Origin: Phenylobacterium sp.
GTDB taxonomy: Bacteria; Pseudomonadota; Alphaproteobacteria; Caulobacterales; Caulobacteraceae
DNA length: 7,511 bases
Direction: 5' to 3'
Assembly (NCBI GenBank): GCA_028698405.1
Contig: JAQVDF010000077.1
Span: forward strand, 1-7,511
A model generated the notes under the pieces. It had not been told where the DNA came from and did not search any database. It worked only from the letters and a program-made list of their open reading frames with translations. This document shows positions 1 to 6,336 of this stretch, piece by piece. Position 1 is the first letter of the stretch; every line of letters starts with the position of its first letter. A program made the translations under genes and the position numbers.

Positions 1-2
1 TG

Positions 3-629
3 GGCGATCCCCTGCCCTGCGACGACGCAGAGCTGGCGCGGCTTCGAGGCGAACTCGCAAGCCGCCCCGTCGTCCTCGCCGCCAGCACCCACCCGGGCGA
101 GGAGGCGCTGATCGTCCGGGCCTGGATGGCCGCCGGTTCGCCCGGCCTGCTGATCGTCGCCCCACGGCACCCGGACCGCAGCGCCGCCGTGGAGGCCGAG
201 CTGAAGGCGCTGGGCCCGAGGGTCTCGGTGCGCAGCCGCGGCGAGCCCGCGGCGCGCGCAGAGGCCTATCTCGCCGACACCCTGGGCGAATTGGGGCTCT
301 TCTTCCGGCTGGCGCGGATCGTGGTGATGGGCGGCGCTTTCGTTCCGGGGATCGGCGGCCACAACCCCCTGGAGCCGGCCAGGCTCGGCTGCGCCATCGT
401 CACCGGGCCGGAGGTGTTCAATGCCGCCGACGTCTATGCCGAGATGGCCGAGGCAGGCGCCGTCGTGACGGCCAGGGACGAGGCCGGGCTGGCCGCCGTT
501 CTGCGCGACCTGATCGCCGATCCCGCGCGGACCGAGGCGTTGGGCGACGCCGCCCTCGCCTACGCGGCCCGGCAGGGCGCGGCGCTCGACGAGGCGCTGG
601 CACGCCTCGAGCCCCTGCTGCCCGCATGA
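3..629 (+). CDS. waaA: 3-deoxy-D-manno-octulosonic acid (Kdo) transferase, C-terminal part (5' end outside window)
   Basis: This is the last 208 residues of a Kdo transferase, which adds Kdo from CMP-Kdo to the lipid A precursor at the inner face of the inner membrane. The frame is open from position 3 and no start is expected inside the window. Visible family motifs are LAASTHPGEE (residues 25-34 of the visible part), APRHPDR, DTLGELGLFFRLA, and the C-terminal GGHNPLEPA block followed by TGPEVFN. Together these mark the C-terminal GT-B Rossmann domain that binds the nucleotide sugar. The methionine at 126 lies inside this domain, after the HPGEE motif, so it is not the real start. The stop TGA overlaps the lpxK ATG by four bases, which implies cotranscription and translational coupling with the next step of lipid A assembly. 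Identification is by motif recognition; the number of Kdo residues added (mono- or bifunctional) cannot be read from this part. Confidence 0.95.
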   Translation, partial: GDPLPCDDAELARLRGELASRPVVLAASTHPGEEALIVRAWMAAGSPGLLIVAPRHPDRSAAVEAELKALGPRVSVRSRGEPAARAEAYLADTLGELGLFFRLARIVVMGGAFVPGIGGHNPLEPARLGCAIVTGPEVFNAADVYAEMAEAGAVVTARDEAGLAAVLRDLIADPARTEALGDAALAYAARQGAALDEALARLEPLLPA

Positions 630-1633
630 GCCTCGGCACGCCCCGGTGGTGGTACCAGCGGCGGAGCGGCGCCATGCGCGTCACCCGGCTGCTGCTGACC
701 CCGCTGTCGTGGATCTGGGCCGCCGTCACCGCTTGGCGGATCGCCGCCGCCAAGCCGGTCGACCCGGGCGCGCCGGTGATCTGCGTCGGCAACCTGACCA
801 TGGGCGGGACCGGCAAGACCCCCATCGTCCGCGCCCTGATGGCCCACATCACCGCCCTCGGCGTGCCGGTCCACGGCCTCTCCCGCGGCTATGGGGGGCG
901 GCTGACCGGCCCTGTCGAGGTGGACGTCGAGCGGCACACCGCCCGCGACGTTGGCGACGAGCCGCTGCTGCTGGCCCTCGAGGGGCCCGTATGGGTGTCG
1001 CGCAACCGGGCCGAGGGGGCGGTGGAGGCGGCCATCTCCGGAGCGGCGGCGATCGTCATGGACGACGGCCACCAGAACGGCTCGGTGGCCAAGGCCCTGT
1101 CGCTGGTGGTGGTCGACGGCGAGACCCGCGACGGCGAGTGGCCGTTCGGCGGCGGGCAGGTGTTCCCGGCCGGGCCCATGCGCGAGCCGCTGCAGGCGGG
1201 CCTCGCCCGCGCCGACGCCGTGGTGCTGCTGATGCCCGGCGACCTCGGCCGGCCCGACCCGGAGCTCCTGGCGCTGTTCGGCGACACTCCGGTGCTGGTC
1301 GCCCGTCTGGAGCCCGCCGCCGAGCCGCCGCCCGGCCCGCAGCTCGGCTTCGCCGGTGTCGGCAAGCCCTGGAAGGTGGAGCGCTCGCTGCGCGCCGCGG
1401 GCTGCCGGCTGATCGACTTTGCGGCCTTCCCCGACCACTTCGCCTACGACGAGGCGACGCTGGAGGCACTATGGGCCCGCGCCCAGGACGCGGGCGCCGG
1501 CCTCGTCACCACCGAGAAGGACTGGGTCCGCCTGCCCGTCCAATGGCGCGCCCGCGTGAAGGCCTGGCCGGTGCGGGCCCGGTTCGTCGACCCCGGACTG
1601 CTCGACCGGCTGCTCGAGCCGATCCTGCCGTAA
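626..1633 (+). CDS. lpxK: Tetraacyldisaccharide 4'-kinase
   Basis: LpxK uses ATP to phosphorylate the 4' position of the tetraacyl disaccharide 1-phosphate, giving lipid IVA, at the cytoplasmic face of the inner membrane. The protein is 335 aa, normal for the family. An N-terminal hydrophobic segment (about 19-42) would be the membrane anchor. The P-loop GNLTMGGTGKTP is at 55-66, SRGYGG at 86-91, GDEPLLLA at 110-117, and the DDGxQ motif is DDGHQN at 146-151. Further conserved parts are FPDHF around H271 and TTEKD at 295-299. I chose ATG 626 over the internal ATG 674 because residues before M17 (TPRWWY) match the usual LpxK start, and because 626 gives the ATGA overlap with waaA. No clear Shine-Dalgarno is present, so initiation probably depends on coupling. 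The DDGHQN form differs from the common DDGFQ form. It is the last gene of the + strand unit visible here. Confidence 0.96.
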   Translation: MSLGTPRWWYQRRSGAMRVTRLLLTPLSWIWAAVTAWRIAAAKPVDPGAPVICVGNLTMGGTGKTPIVRALMAHITALGVPVHGLSRGYGGRLTGPVEVDVERHTARDVGDEPLLLALEGPVWVSRNRAEGAVEAAISGAAAIVMDDGHQNGSVAKALSLVVVDGETRDGEWPFGGGQVFPAGPMREPLQAGLARADAVVLLMPGDLGRPDPELLALFGDTPVLVARLEPAAEPPPGPQLGFAGVGKPWKVERSLRAAGCRLIDFAAFPDHFAYDEATLEALWARAQDAGAGLVTTEKDWVRLPVQWRARVKAWPVRARFVDPGLLDRLLEPILP

Positions 1634-1649
1634 CGCGCTGTCGTCCCGG

Positions 1650-1681
1650 AAAGCAAAAGCCCCGGCCGTGGGGCCGGGGCT
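1650..1681 (-). terminator. Rho-independent terminator between convergent genes
   Basis: A perfect 10-bp inverted repeat, AGCCCCGGCC at 1658-1667 and GGCCGGGGCT at 1672-1681, encloses a 4-base loop. Read on the - strand, the stem runs into TTTTGCTTT, a usable U tract, about 20 bases after the stop of the phosphotransferase gene. Read on the + strand, the hairpin lies 24 bases after the lpxK stop but is followed by CTCTCGA, with little U. It should end the - strand transcript efficiently and may slow or stop lpxK transcription as a weaker bidirectional terminator. Confidence 0.85.
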
Positions 1682-1701
1682 CTCGATGCGCATGCCGGAG
1701 G

Positions 1702-2778
1702 CTACTTCGCGTCGGCCCTCTGGGCGAACTTCCAGCCGGCCTGAGCGAGGGCGACCACGCGGGGGGCCATGCTGGCGGCCTGCGGGCTGTTGGCCGTGCC
1801 GTCGCGGGCGCGGCCGACGATGCCCTGGATGATCCCGGCCAGGCGGAAGATGTTGTAGGCGAAGTACCAGTCGAGGTCCGGCATGCCCGAGCGGCCGGTC
1901 AGGCGGCAGTATTCGTCGACATACTCCTCGACGGTCGGGATGCCGTGTTCCTTCAGGTCCGGGATCTGGGCGATGGTGCCGTTCACCCAGTTCATTAGCA
2001 GGTAGGTGAAGTCGGCCAGCGGCTCGCCGAGGGTGGACAGCTCCCAGTCGAGCACGGCCACGACGCGCGGCTCGGTCGGATGGAAGATCATGTTGTCCAG
2101 ACGGTAGTCGCCGTGGACGATCGAGGTGCGCTCCTGCGGCGGCAGGGTCTTGGGCAGCCAGTCGATCAGCCGCTCCATCTCCTCGATGTGCTGGGTTTCG
2201 GAGGCCTTGTACTGCTTGGTCCAGCGGTCGACCTGCCGACCCATGTAGTTGCCGGGCTTGCCGTAGTCGCCGAGGCCGATCTTCTCGTAGTCGGTGTTGT
2301 GCAGGTCGGCGAGCGTCTTCAGCTTGGCCATGAAGATGTCGCGCCGCTCGGCCGGCTCGTACTGCGGCAGGCTCTGGTCCCAGAGGATCCGCCCTTCGAC
2401 CATGTCCATCACGTAGAACATGGTGCCGATGACCCCTTCGTCGGTGCACAGGCCATAGGTCTTGGCGACCGGAAAGCCGGTGGTCCCGAGCGCGGTGATC
2501 ACCTTGTACTCGCGGTCCACCGCGTGCGCCGAGGGCAGCAGCTTGCCCGGCGGCTTGCGCCGCATGACGTACTTCTTGGTCGGGGTGACGAGCTGGTAGG
2601 TCGGGTTGGACTGGCCGCCCTTGAACTGGCGCACCTCGAGCGGACCCGCGTAGCCCTCGACGTTGGCCTTCATCCACGCGTCGAGCGCAGCCTCGTCGAA
2701 CCGGTGGGACTCCGCGACCTCTTTCGTGCCGGTGTTCAGCTGCTCGCGCTGCTGTTCGGCGGCGTCGATGACGGCCAT
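1702..2778 (-). CDS. Phosphotransferase family protein (APH fold, ACAD10/ACAD11 N-terminal-like kinase)
   Basis: A 358-aa protein of the aminoglycoside phosphotransferase/choline kinase fold, in the subfamily that resembles the kinase part of ACAD10 and ACAD11. Visible parts: glycine-rich FKGGQSNPTYQL at 52-63; YVMRRKPPGKLLPSAH at 70-85, typical of this subfamily, with the ATP-contacting Lys/Arg pair near 74-75; E90 in VDREYKV; the catalytic loop VHGDYRLDN at 221-229 with D224 as likely base; and LDWE at 243-246 with D244 as metal ligand. Known members act in acyl-CoA metabolism, for example phosphorylating 4-hydroxyacyl-CoA before dehydrogenation; that substrate is an inference here, since no acyl-CoA dehydrogenase is adjacent. 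It is unlikely to be an antibiotic resistance enzyme. ATG 2778 is preceded by AGGGAG with 6-base spacing; the frame stays open upstream without a stop, but that part is only a shadow of purD. It seems to be a single-gene unit with its own promoter and terminator. Confidence 0.9.
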   Translation of the reverse strand: MAVIDAAEQQREQLNTGTKEVAESHRFDEAALDAWMKANVEGYAGPLEVRQFKGGQSNPTYQLVTPTKKYVMRRKPPGKLLPSAHAVDREYKVITALGTTGFPVAKTYGLCTDEGVIGTMFYVMDMVEGRILWDQSLPQYEPAERRDIFMAKLKTLADLHNTDYEKIGLGDYGKPGNYMGRQVDRWTKQYKASETQHIEEMERLIDWLPKTLPPQERTSIVHGDYRLDNMIFHPTEPRVVAVLDWELSTLGEPLADFTYLLMNWVNGTIAQIPDLKEHGIPTVEEYVDEYCRLTGRSGMPDLDWYFAYNIFRLAGIIQGIVGRARDGTANSPQAASMAPRVVALAQAGWKFAQRADAK

Positions 2779-2784
2779 GGGCGG

Positions 2785-2790
2785 CTCCCT
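2785..2790 (-). promoter_or_regulatory. Ribosome binding site of the phosphotransferase gene
   Basis: AGGGAG on the - strand lies six bases before ATG 2778. It decides the start, because the reading frame is open far upstream through the purD region and length alone would suggest a much longer false protein. Confidence 0.8.
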
Positions 2791-2796
2791 TTTTCT

Positions 2797-2804
2797 AAAC
2801 GTTT
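2797..2804. promoter_or_regulatory. Palindrome AAACGTTT, possible repressor operator
   Basis: A perfect 8-bp palindrome, AAACGTTT, lies at about +5 to +12 of the predicted transcript. On the - strand it extends on one side as GAACAAACGTTT, while the other half (TAGAAA) departs from the symmetric form. TetR-family repressors of fatty-acid and acyl-CoA genes often bind AT-rich palindromes overlapping the start site, so a regulatory role is plausible. A chance occurrence cannot be excluded, since 8 bp is short. Confidence 0.25.
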
Positions 2805-2814
2805 GTTCGGCGCG

Positions 2815-2844
2815 ACCATACCGACCCCACTGGGCCGGCGGCAA
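2815..2844 (-). promoter_or_regulatory. Candidate sigma70-type promoter for the phosphotransferase gene
   Basis: On the - strand, TTGCCG (2844-2839) and TATGGT (2820-2815) are separated by 18 bases, a fair match to -35 and -10 elements. The predicted transcription start near 2808 gives a leader of about 30 bases. The gap between purD and this gene (2779-2882) is the only sizeable noncoding stretch on the - strand, and the AT content rises just here, which supports a promoter. No terminator for purD is evident in the gap, so some readthrough is possible. Confidence 0.45.
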
Positions 2845-2882
2845 CGGCGAAAGTGGGGCGACCCGGTGCTGGCGGAGCGGCG

Positions 2883-4154
2883 TTATCGCTGCAGCGCGCG
2901 CCAGCCGATGTCGCGCCGGCAGAAGCCGCCGGGCCAATCGATGCGGTCGACGGCGGCGTAGGCCCGGTCGAGCGCCTCGCGCAGCGTCGGCCCTCGCGCG
3001 CAGACGTTCAGCACCCGCCCCCCGGCGGCCCGCAGCGTGCCGTCCGGATCGACCTTGGTGCCGGCGTGGAAGACGGTCACCGTCTCGCCGAAGTCCTGGT
3101 TGGCGCCGCGGATGATCGAGCCGGTGACCGGGCTTTCCGGGTAGCCGTCGGCGGCCAGCACGACGCACACCGCATGCTCGTCGCGGAACCTGGGCGGCGG
3201 CAGCTGGTCGAGCGTGCCCTTCGCGCAGGCTTCCAGGTAGGGGACGAGATCGTCGGCCAGGCGCAGCATCAGCACCTGGCACTCCGGGTCGCCGAAGCGG
3301 ACGTTGAACTCGATCAGCTTGGGCCCGTCCCTGGTGACCATCAGCTCGACGAACAGCACCCCGTGGTAGGGCGCGCCTTCGGCCGCGATGCCGGCGAAGG
3401 CCGGCTCGACCAGGCGGGTGCGGACCGCCTCGATCACCTCCGGGGTGAACACCGGGGCCGGCGAGTAGGTGCCCATGCCGCCGGTGTTGGGGCCCTGCTC
3501 GCCGTCGAAGGCGCGCTTGTGGTCCTGCGCCTCGCCGAACAGCATCACGCTGCGGCCGTCGCAGAGCGCGAACAGCGAGCCGATCTCGCCGTCCAGGAAC
3601 TCCTCGACCACCACCCGCGAGCCGGCCGCGCCGAAGCGGCCGCCGAGGGCGTCGTCGATGGCGGCCTCGGCCTCGGCGCGGGTCTGGGCCACCACCACGC
3701 CCTTGCCGGCCGCCAGGCCGTCGGCCTTGATCACATAGGGGGCCTCGAACTCGGCCAGCGCCGCCTTGGCGGTCGCGGCGTCCTCGCACACCCGGTAGCG
3801 GGCGGTGGGCAGGCCGTGGCGGTCGCAGAAGCCCTTGGTGAAGGCCTTGGACGACTCCAGCCGTCCGGCGGCGGCGGTCGGCCCGAAGCAGGGGAAGCCG
3901 GCCGCCAGCATGGCGTCGGCCAGGCCCGCCGCGACCGCGGCCTCGGGGCCGATCACCACCAGGTCGGCGGCGATCTCCCTGGCCAGGTCGACCAGGGCGG
4001 GCACGTCGGTGACGGCCACGTTGCGGACCTCGCAGCACTGCGCCATGCCGGGGTTGCCGGGCGCGGCGACGAGGCGGGTCAGCTTGGGCGAGGCGGCGAT
4101 CTTCCAGGCGAGGGCGTGCTCGCGTCCCCCCGACCCGACGAGCAGGATGTTCAT
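2883..4154 (-). CDS. purD: Phosphoribosylamine--glycine ligase (GAR synthetase)
   Basis: PurD joins glycine to 5-phosphoribosylamine with ATP in the second step of de novo purine synthesis, in the cytoplasm. The protein is 423 aa, the usual length for a monofunctional bacterial enzyme. In order: N-terminal GSGGREHAL at 7-15 and APGNPG at 31-36; GPEAAVAAGLAD at 69-80; ATP-grasp part starting with FGPTAAAGRLESSKAF at 90-105; YVIKADGLAAGKGVVVA at 140-156; DHKRAFDGEQGPNTGGMG at 211-228; metal-binding EFNVRFGDPECQ at 282-293; and the C-terminal end RRDIGWRAL at 413-421. All key blocks are intact. The ATG at 4154 begins the canonical MNILLVGSGGREHA. No good Shine-Dalgarno is present, and the gene lies 31 bases after the VOC gene stop on the same strand, so it may rely on transcription, and partly translation, from upstream. 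Confidence 0.98.
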   Translation of the reverse strand: MNILLVGSGGREHALAWKIAASPKLTRLVAAPGNPGMAQCCEVRNVAVTDVPALVDLAREIAADLVVIGPEAAVAAGLADAMLAAGFPCFGPTAAAGRLESSKAFTKGFCDRHGLPTARYRVCEDAATAKAALAEFEAPYVIKADGLAAGKGVVVAQTRAEAEAAIDDALGGRFGAAGSRVVVEEFLDGEIGSLFALCDGRSVMLFGEAQDHKRAFDGEQGPNTGGMGTYSPAPVFTPEVIEAVRTRLVEPAFAGIAAEGAPYHGVLFVELMVTRDGPKLIEFNVRFGDPECQVLMLRLADDLVPYLEACAKGTLDQLPPPRFRDEHAVCVVLAADGYPESPVTGSIIRGANQDFGETVTVFHAGTKVDPDGTLRAAGGRVLNVCARGPTLREALDRAYAAVDRIDWPGGFCRRDIGWRALQR

Positions 4155-4185
4155 GGCGCGCGTTTGGCCTGCACGGGCCGGGCGG

Positions 4186-4644
4186 TCAAGCGCCGGCCAG
4201 CCAGCGCATCACCTCCCCCACCGCCTGCGGGTCCTCGCCGTCCGGCGAGCGGGTCGGCGGCCAGGTTATCTCCAGCACGATGCCGTCCGGATCCTCGAAG
4301 TAGAGCGAGGTCTGTTCGCCGTGCCGCTCCTCCCGGGAGGCGACGTCGGCATCGGCCAGCCGCCGCTTCCAGCCGGCGTAGGCCTCGGCGCTCTCGGCGC
4401 AGAAGGCGTAGTGGCGCGCATCCTTCGGCCGCACGTCCACCGGCGGCGCCGGCGCGCCCAGCAGCGCCACGCACACCAGCTCGGTCCCGCCGCCGAGGCC
4501 GAAGAACATCATCAGATAGCGGTAGCCGTCCCAGTCCTCGCCGCTCGTCTGCCCGGTCAGCGGCAGTCCCAGGAGATCCCGGTAGAAGCCGAGCGTCGCC
4601 GCCGCATCGCGCACCGGGAACACCACGTGGTCGAGGCTGAGCAT
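4186..4644 (-). CDS. VOC family (glyoxalase/bleomycin resistance fold) protein
   Basis: A 152-aa vicinal-oxygen-chelate protein with two beta-alpha-beta-beta-beta repeats. Visible markers: LDHVVFPVRD at 4-13 with H6 as the expected first metal ligand, FYRDLLGLPL at 20-29, H78 in RHYAF, and YFEDPDGIVLEITWPP at 115-130 with E125 as the expected last ligand. The retained His and Glu positions suggest a metal-dependent enzyme such as a lyase, dioxygenase or glutathione transferase-like enzyme, but substrate cannot be inferred from this fold. There is no clear Shine-Dalgarno before ATG 4644. The stop codon of the preceding 75-aa ORF lies only 9 bases upstream, so its translation may be coupled to that ORF. 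It is followed by purD on the same strand; a functional link with purine synthesis is not evident. Start choice is supported by the conserved N-terminal beta strand beginning right after the Met. Confidence 0.88.
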   Translation of the reverse strand: MLSLDHVVFPVRDAAATLGFYRDLLGLPLTGQTSGEDWDGYRYLMMFFGLGGGTELVCVALLGAPAPPVDVRPKDARHYAFCAESAEAYAGWKRRLADADVASREERHGEQTSLYFEDPDGIVLEITWPPTRSPDGEDPQAVGEVMRWLAGA

Positions 4645-4653
4645 CGCCGATCA

Positions 4654-4881
4654 CTAGCACATTTCGGCGAACGCCGTGATGTGGGTTGCGTCCAGCGAGA
4701 GGTCGCAGTCAGCGCTGCGCGCAACCAGCAACCGGCCGCCGTCGGTGACGAAGTCGGCCACCTTGTCGCCGGGCTTGATCTCGGCGAACGCCAGGGTCTC
4801 GCCGGGCTTGCGGGCCGAGTCCGCGGTCTTGTCGGCTTCGGTACGCTGGGGCGAGGCGAGGGCGAGGGCGGTGGTCTTCAT
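4654..4881 (-). CDS. Short protein resembling the N-terminus of a class I SAM methyltransferase; possibly truncated
   Basis: A 75-aa ORF with a strong ribosome binding site. Residues 12-43 (from QRTEADK through ARKPGETLAF to IKPGDKVADF) resemble, from memory, the opening of a proteobacterial family of exported class I SAM-dependent methyltransferases, where RxxADxARDxxRxPxExLAFxGVKPGDKVADxxPGGGYxTR leads into the SAM-binding loop. Here the loop region is DFVTDGGRLLVARS (43-56): the last glycines remain, but the expected GGGYxTR pattern is lost, and the protein ends about 25 residues later without the rest of the Rossmann fold. The N-terminus (MKTTALALAS) looks like a signal peptide cut short. 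It could therefore be a decayed remnant, a relict under new use, or an unrelated small protein. It lies 50 bases after phoB and 9 bases before the VOC gene. A methyltransferase function is not expected. Confidence applies to it being translated; the family link is moderate. Confidence 0.6.
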   Translation of the reverse strand: MKTTALALASPQRTEADKTADSARKPGETLAFAEIKPGDKVADFVTDGGRLLVARSADCDLSLDATHITAFAEMC

Positions 4882-4885
4882 GGCG

Positions 4886-4893
4886 TCTCCTCC
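4886..4893 (-). promoter_or_regulatory. Strong ribosome binding site of the 75-aa ORF
   Basis: GGAGGAGA on the - strand lies four bases before ATG 4881. It is among the best Shine-Dalgarno matches in the window and is the main reason to treat the 75-aa ORF as translated. It also fixes the start: the frame continues open upstream to 5073, but that extension lies inside phoB. Confidence 0.75.
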
Positions 4894-4931
4894 GGCCGTG
4901 GAAGGCGACGCAGCGGCGCCGTCCAGCCGCC

Positions 4932-5621
4932 CTAGTCCCCCAGGTCCAGCGCGTAGCCGGCCGAGCGGACGGTGCGGATGGGGTCGGCCGCCTGGCCCTG
5001 GTTCAGCGCCTTGCGCAGGCGCCCGACGTGGACGTCCACCGTGCGGGCCTCGACATAGACGTCCGAGCCCCACACGGCGTCGAGCAGCTGCTCGCGAGAG
5101 AACACCCGGCCCGGATTGCGCAGGAAGTGGTCCAGCAGCCGAAATTCGGTGGGGCCCAGGTGGACCTCGCGGCCGCCCCGCTTCACCCGGTGGGCGATGC
5201 GGTCGATGACGATGTCGCCGACCTGGGTGGTGTCCTCGGCGAGCCCCGGCCGCAGCCGGCGGAGCACGGCGCGGACCCGGGCGGCCAGCTCGCTCATCCC
5301 GAACGGCTTGACCAGATAGTCGTCGGCCCCGGTATCGAGGCCGCGGATGCGGTCGCTCTCCTCGCCGCGGGCGGTCAGCATGATGATCGGCAGGTTGCGG
5401 GTCTTGGGTCCCGCCCGCAGCCGGCGGCAGACCTCGATGCCGGAGACCTTGGGCAGCATCCAGTCGAGAATCACGAGGTCCGGCAGCCGCTCCTTCACCA
5501 GGGTCAGCGCTTCCTCGCCGTCGGGCGCGACGCCGACCTCGTAGCCCTCCTTTTCGAGGTTGTAGTGGAGCAGGGTCGCCAACGCGTCCTCGTCCTCCAC
5601 CACCAGCACGTAGGGCGTCAC
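4932..5621 (-). CDS. phoB: Phosphate regulon response regulator PhoB
   Basis: PhoB is the OmpR-type DNA-binding regulator that activates the Pho regulon when phosphorylated by PhoR under phosphate limitation. At 229 aa it has the normal PhoB length. Receiver domain 1-120: acidic pocket E9/D10, phosphoacceptor D53 in ILDWMLP, T83 in MLTARGEE, K105 in DDYLVKPF. Winged-helix domain from about 133: HLGPTEFRLLDHFL (154-167), GRVFSREQLLDAVWG (171-185), RTVDVHVGRLRKAL (193-206), and IRTVRSAGYAL (215-225). These DNA-recognition segments are very close to those of known PhoB proteins. The start is GTG 5621, with GGAGGAGG four bases ahead, giving MTPYVLVVEDED; the open frame upstream is antisense or shadow coding inside phoU. 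The start overlaps the phoU stop as GTGA, so the two are translationally coupled. Its usual kinase gene phoR is not in the window. Confidence 0.97.
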   Translation of the reverse strand: MTPYVLVVEDEDALATLLHYNLEKEGYEVGVAPDGEEALTLVKERLPDLVILDWMLPKVSGIEVCRRLRAGPKTRNLPIIMLTARGEESDRIRGLDTGADDYLVKPFGMSELAARVRAVLRRLRPGLAEDTTQVGDIVIDRIAHRVKRGGREVHLGPTEFRLLDHFLRNPGRVFSREQLLDAVWGSDVYVEARTVDVHVGRLRKALNQGQAADPIRTVRSAGYALDLGD

Positions 5622-6322
5622 GGCCCCTCCTCCGGCTCCAGGCGGTCGGCCTTCGGCCGGTTCGCGTTCAGCGCCTCTCCGGTGATCTCGTAGTGGACGA
5701 TCTCGGCGATGTTGGTGGCGTGGTCGCCGATCCGCTCCAGGTTCTTGGCCACGAACAGCAGGTGCGCGCACGGCTCGATCGTCCGGGGATCGCCCATCAT
5801 GTAGGTGAGCAGCTCGCGGAACAGGCTGTTGTAGTGCTCGTCGACCTCGTCGTCGCGAGACCAGACCGCCCTGGCCCGCTCCAGGTCGTGACCCGCGTAG
5901 GCGTCCAGCACCTCCTTCAGCCGGCCCAGCACCAGCTTGCCCATCCGCTCGATGGGCCGGGCCAGGGCCGGCATCGGGCCGGCGTCGGCGATGATCAGGC
6001 TGCGCTTGGCGATGTTCTTGGCCAGGTCTCCGCAGCGTTCGAGGTTGGAGGCGATCTTCATCGCCGCCACCGTGCGGCGCAGGTCGTTGGCCATCGGCTG
6101 GCGCAGCGCGATCAGGCGGATCGCCCGGCGCTCGATGTCGGCCTCCAGCACATCCAGCCGGGCGTCGCGGGCCACCACCTCGGCGGCCAGCTTGGGGTTG
6201 GCCTTGACGACCGCGGCGATGGCGTCCGCCGCCTGGGCCTCGGCAAGCCCGCCCATGCGCGCGCACTCGGCGGCCAGGGCGTCGAGCTCTTCCCCGAAGG
6301 ATTTGACGATGTGCTCGCTCAC
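5618..6322 (-). CDS. phoU: Phosphate signalling complex protein PhoU
   Basis: PhoU links the Pst transporter to PhoR, keeping the Pho response off when phosphate is plentiful and moderating phosphate uptake. The 234-aa all-helical protein has the two PhoU repeats, each carrying its metal-binding signature: SNLERCGDLAKNIAKR at 92-107 and KNLERIGDHATNIAEI at 193-208. MANDLRRTVAAMKIASNLER in the first repeat is also typical, as is the N-terminal HIVKSFGEELDAL. Length is normal and both motifs are intact. The start codon is GTG 6322, supported by GGAGGT five bases upstream. The gene begins 14 bases after pstB and its stop overlaps the phoB start by four bases. Role and position agree with the pstCAB-phoU-phoB order known from Caulobacter and many other alphaproteobacteria. 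Confidence 0.97.
   Translation of the reverse strand: MSEHIVKSFGEELDALAAECARMGGLAEAQAADAIAAVVKANPKLAAEVVARDARLDVLEADIERRAIRLIALRQPMANDLRRTVAAMKIASNLERCGDLAKNIAKRSLIIADAGPMPALARPIERMGKLVLGRLKEVLDAYAGHDLERARAVWSRDDEVDEHYNSLFRELLTYMMGDPRTIEPCAHLLFVAKNLERIGDHATNIAEIVHYEITGEALNANRPKADRLEPEEGP
5626..5633 (-). promoter_or_regulatory. Ribosome binding site deciding the GTG start of phoB
   Basis: GGAGGAGG on the - strand lies four bases before GTG 5621, within the last codons of phoU. No ATG is available at the conserved N-terminus, so this site and the family alignment fix the start on GTG. Confidence 0.8.
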
Positions 6323-6327
6323 GTCCG

Positions 6328-6333
6328 ACCTCC
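6328..6333 (-). promoter_or_regulatory. Ribosome binding site deciding the GTG start of phoU
   Basis: GGAGGT on the - strand lies five bases before GTG 6322. It is a near-ideal Shine-Dalgarno match and supports GTG rather than the downstream ATG codons at M23 or later, which would remove conserved N-terminal helix residues. Confidence 0.8.
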
Positions 6334-6336
6334 GCC

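Noticed and set aside
646..1998. Long + strand frame overlapping lpxK and running past the terminator
   Set aside because: It is Arg/Pro/Gly-rich shadow sequence in a different frame from lpxK and carries no motif.
1702..2778. Aminoglycoside resistance gene
   Set aside because: The APH fold is shared, but the YVMRRKPPGKLLPSAH and LDWELSTLGEPLADF segments place it with ACAD10/11-type kinases, and there is no mobile-element context.
2779..4038. Upstream extension of the phosphotransferase frame to a 778-residue protein
   Set aside because: The extra part is low-complexity Arg/Gly/Pro-rich sequence from an alternate frame of purD. The kinase has a good ribosome site and normal length from ATG 2778.
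2853..4640. Long + strand open frame of about 595 codons opposite purD and the VOC gene
   Set aside because: It lies opposite two clear genes, has a composition rich in Gly, Arg, Ala and His as expected from antisense reading of high-GC codons, and shows no family motif.
4882..4931. Possible terminator hairpin or Pho box in the phoB/75-aa ORF gap
   Set aside because: Only a short 5-bp GC stem without a U tract is seen, and no CTGTCAT-like repeat is present; the gap mainly holds the ribosome site.
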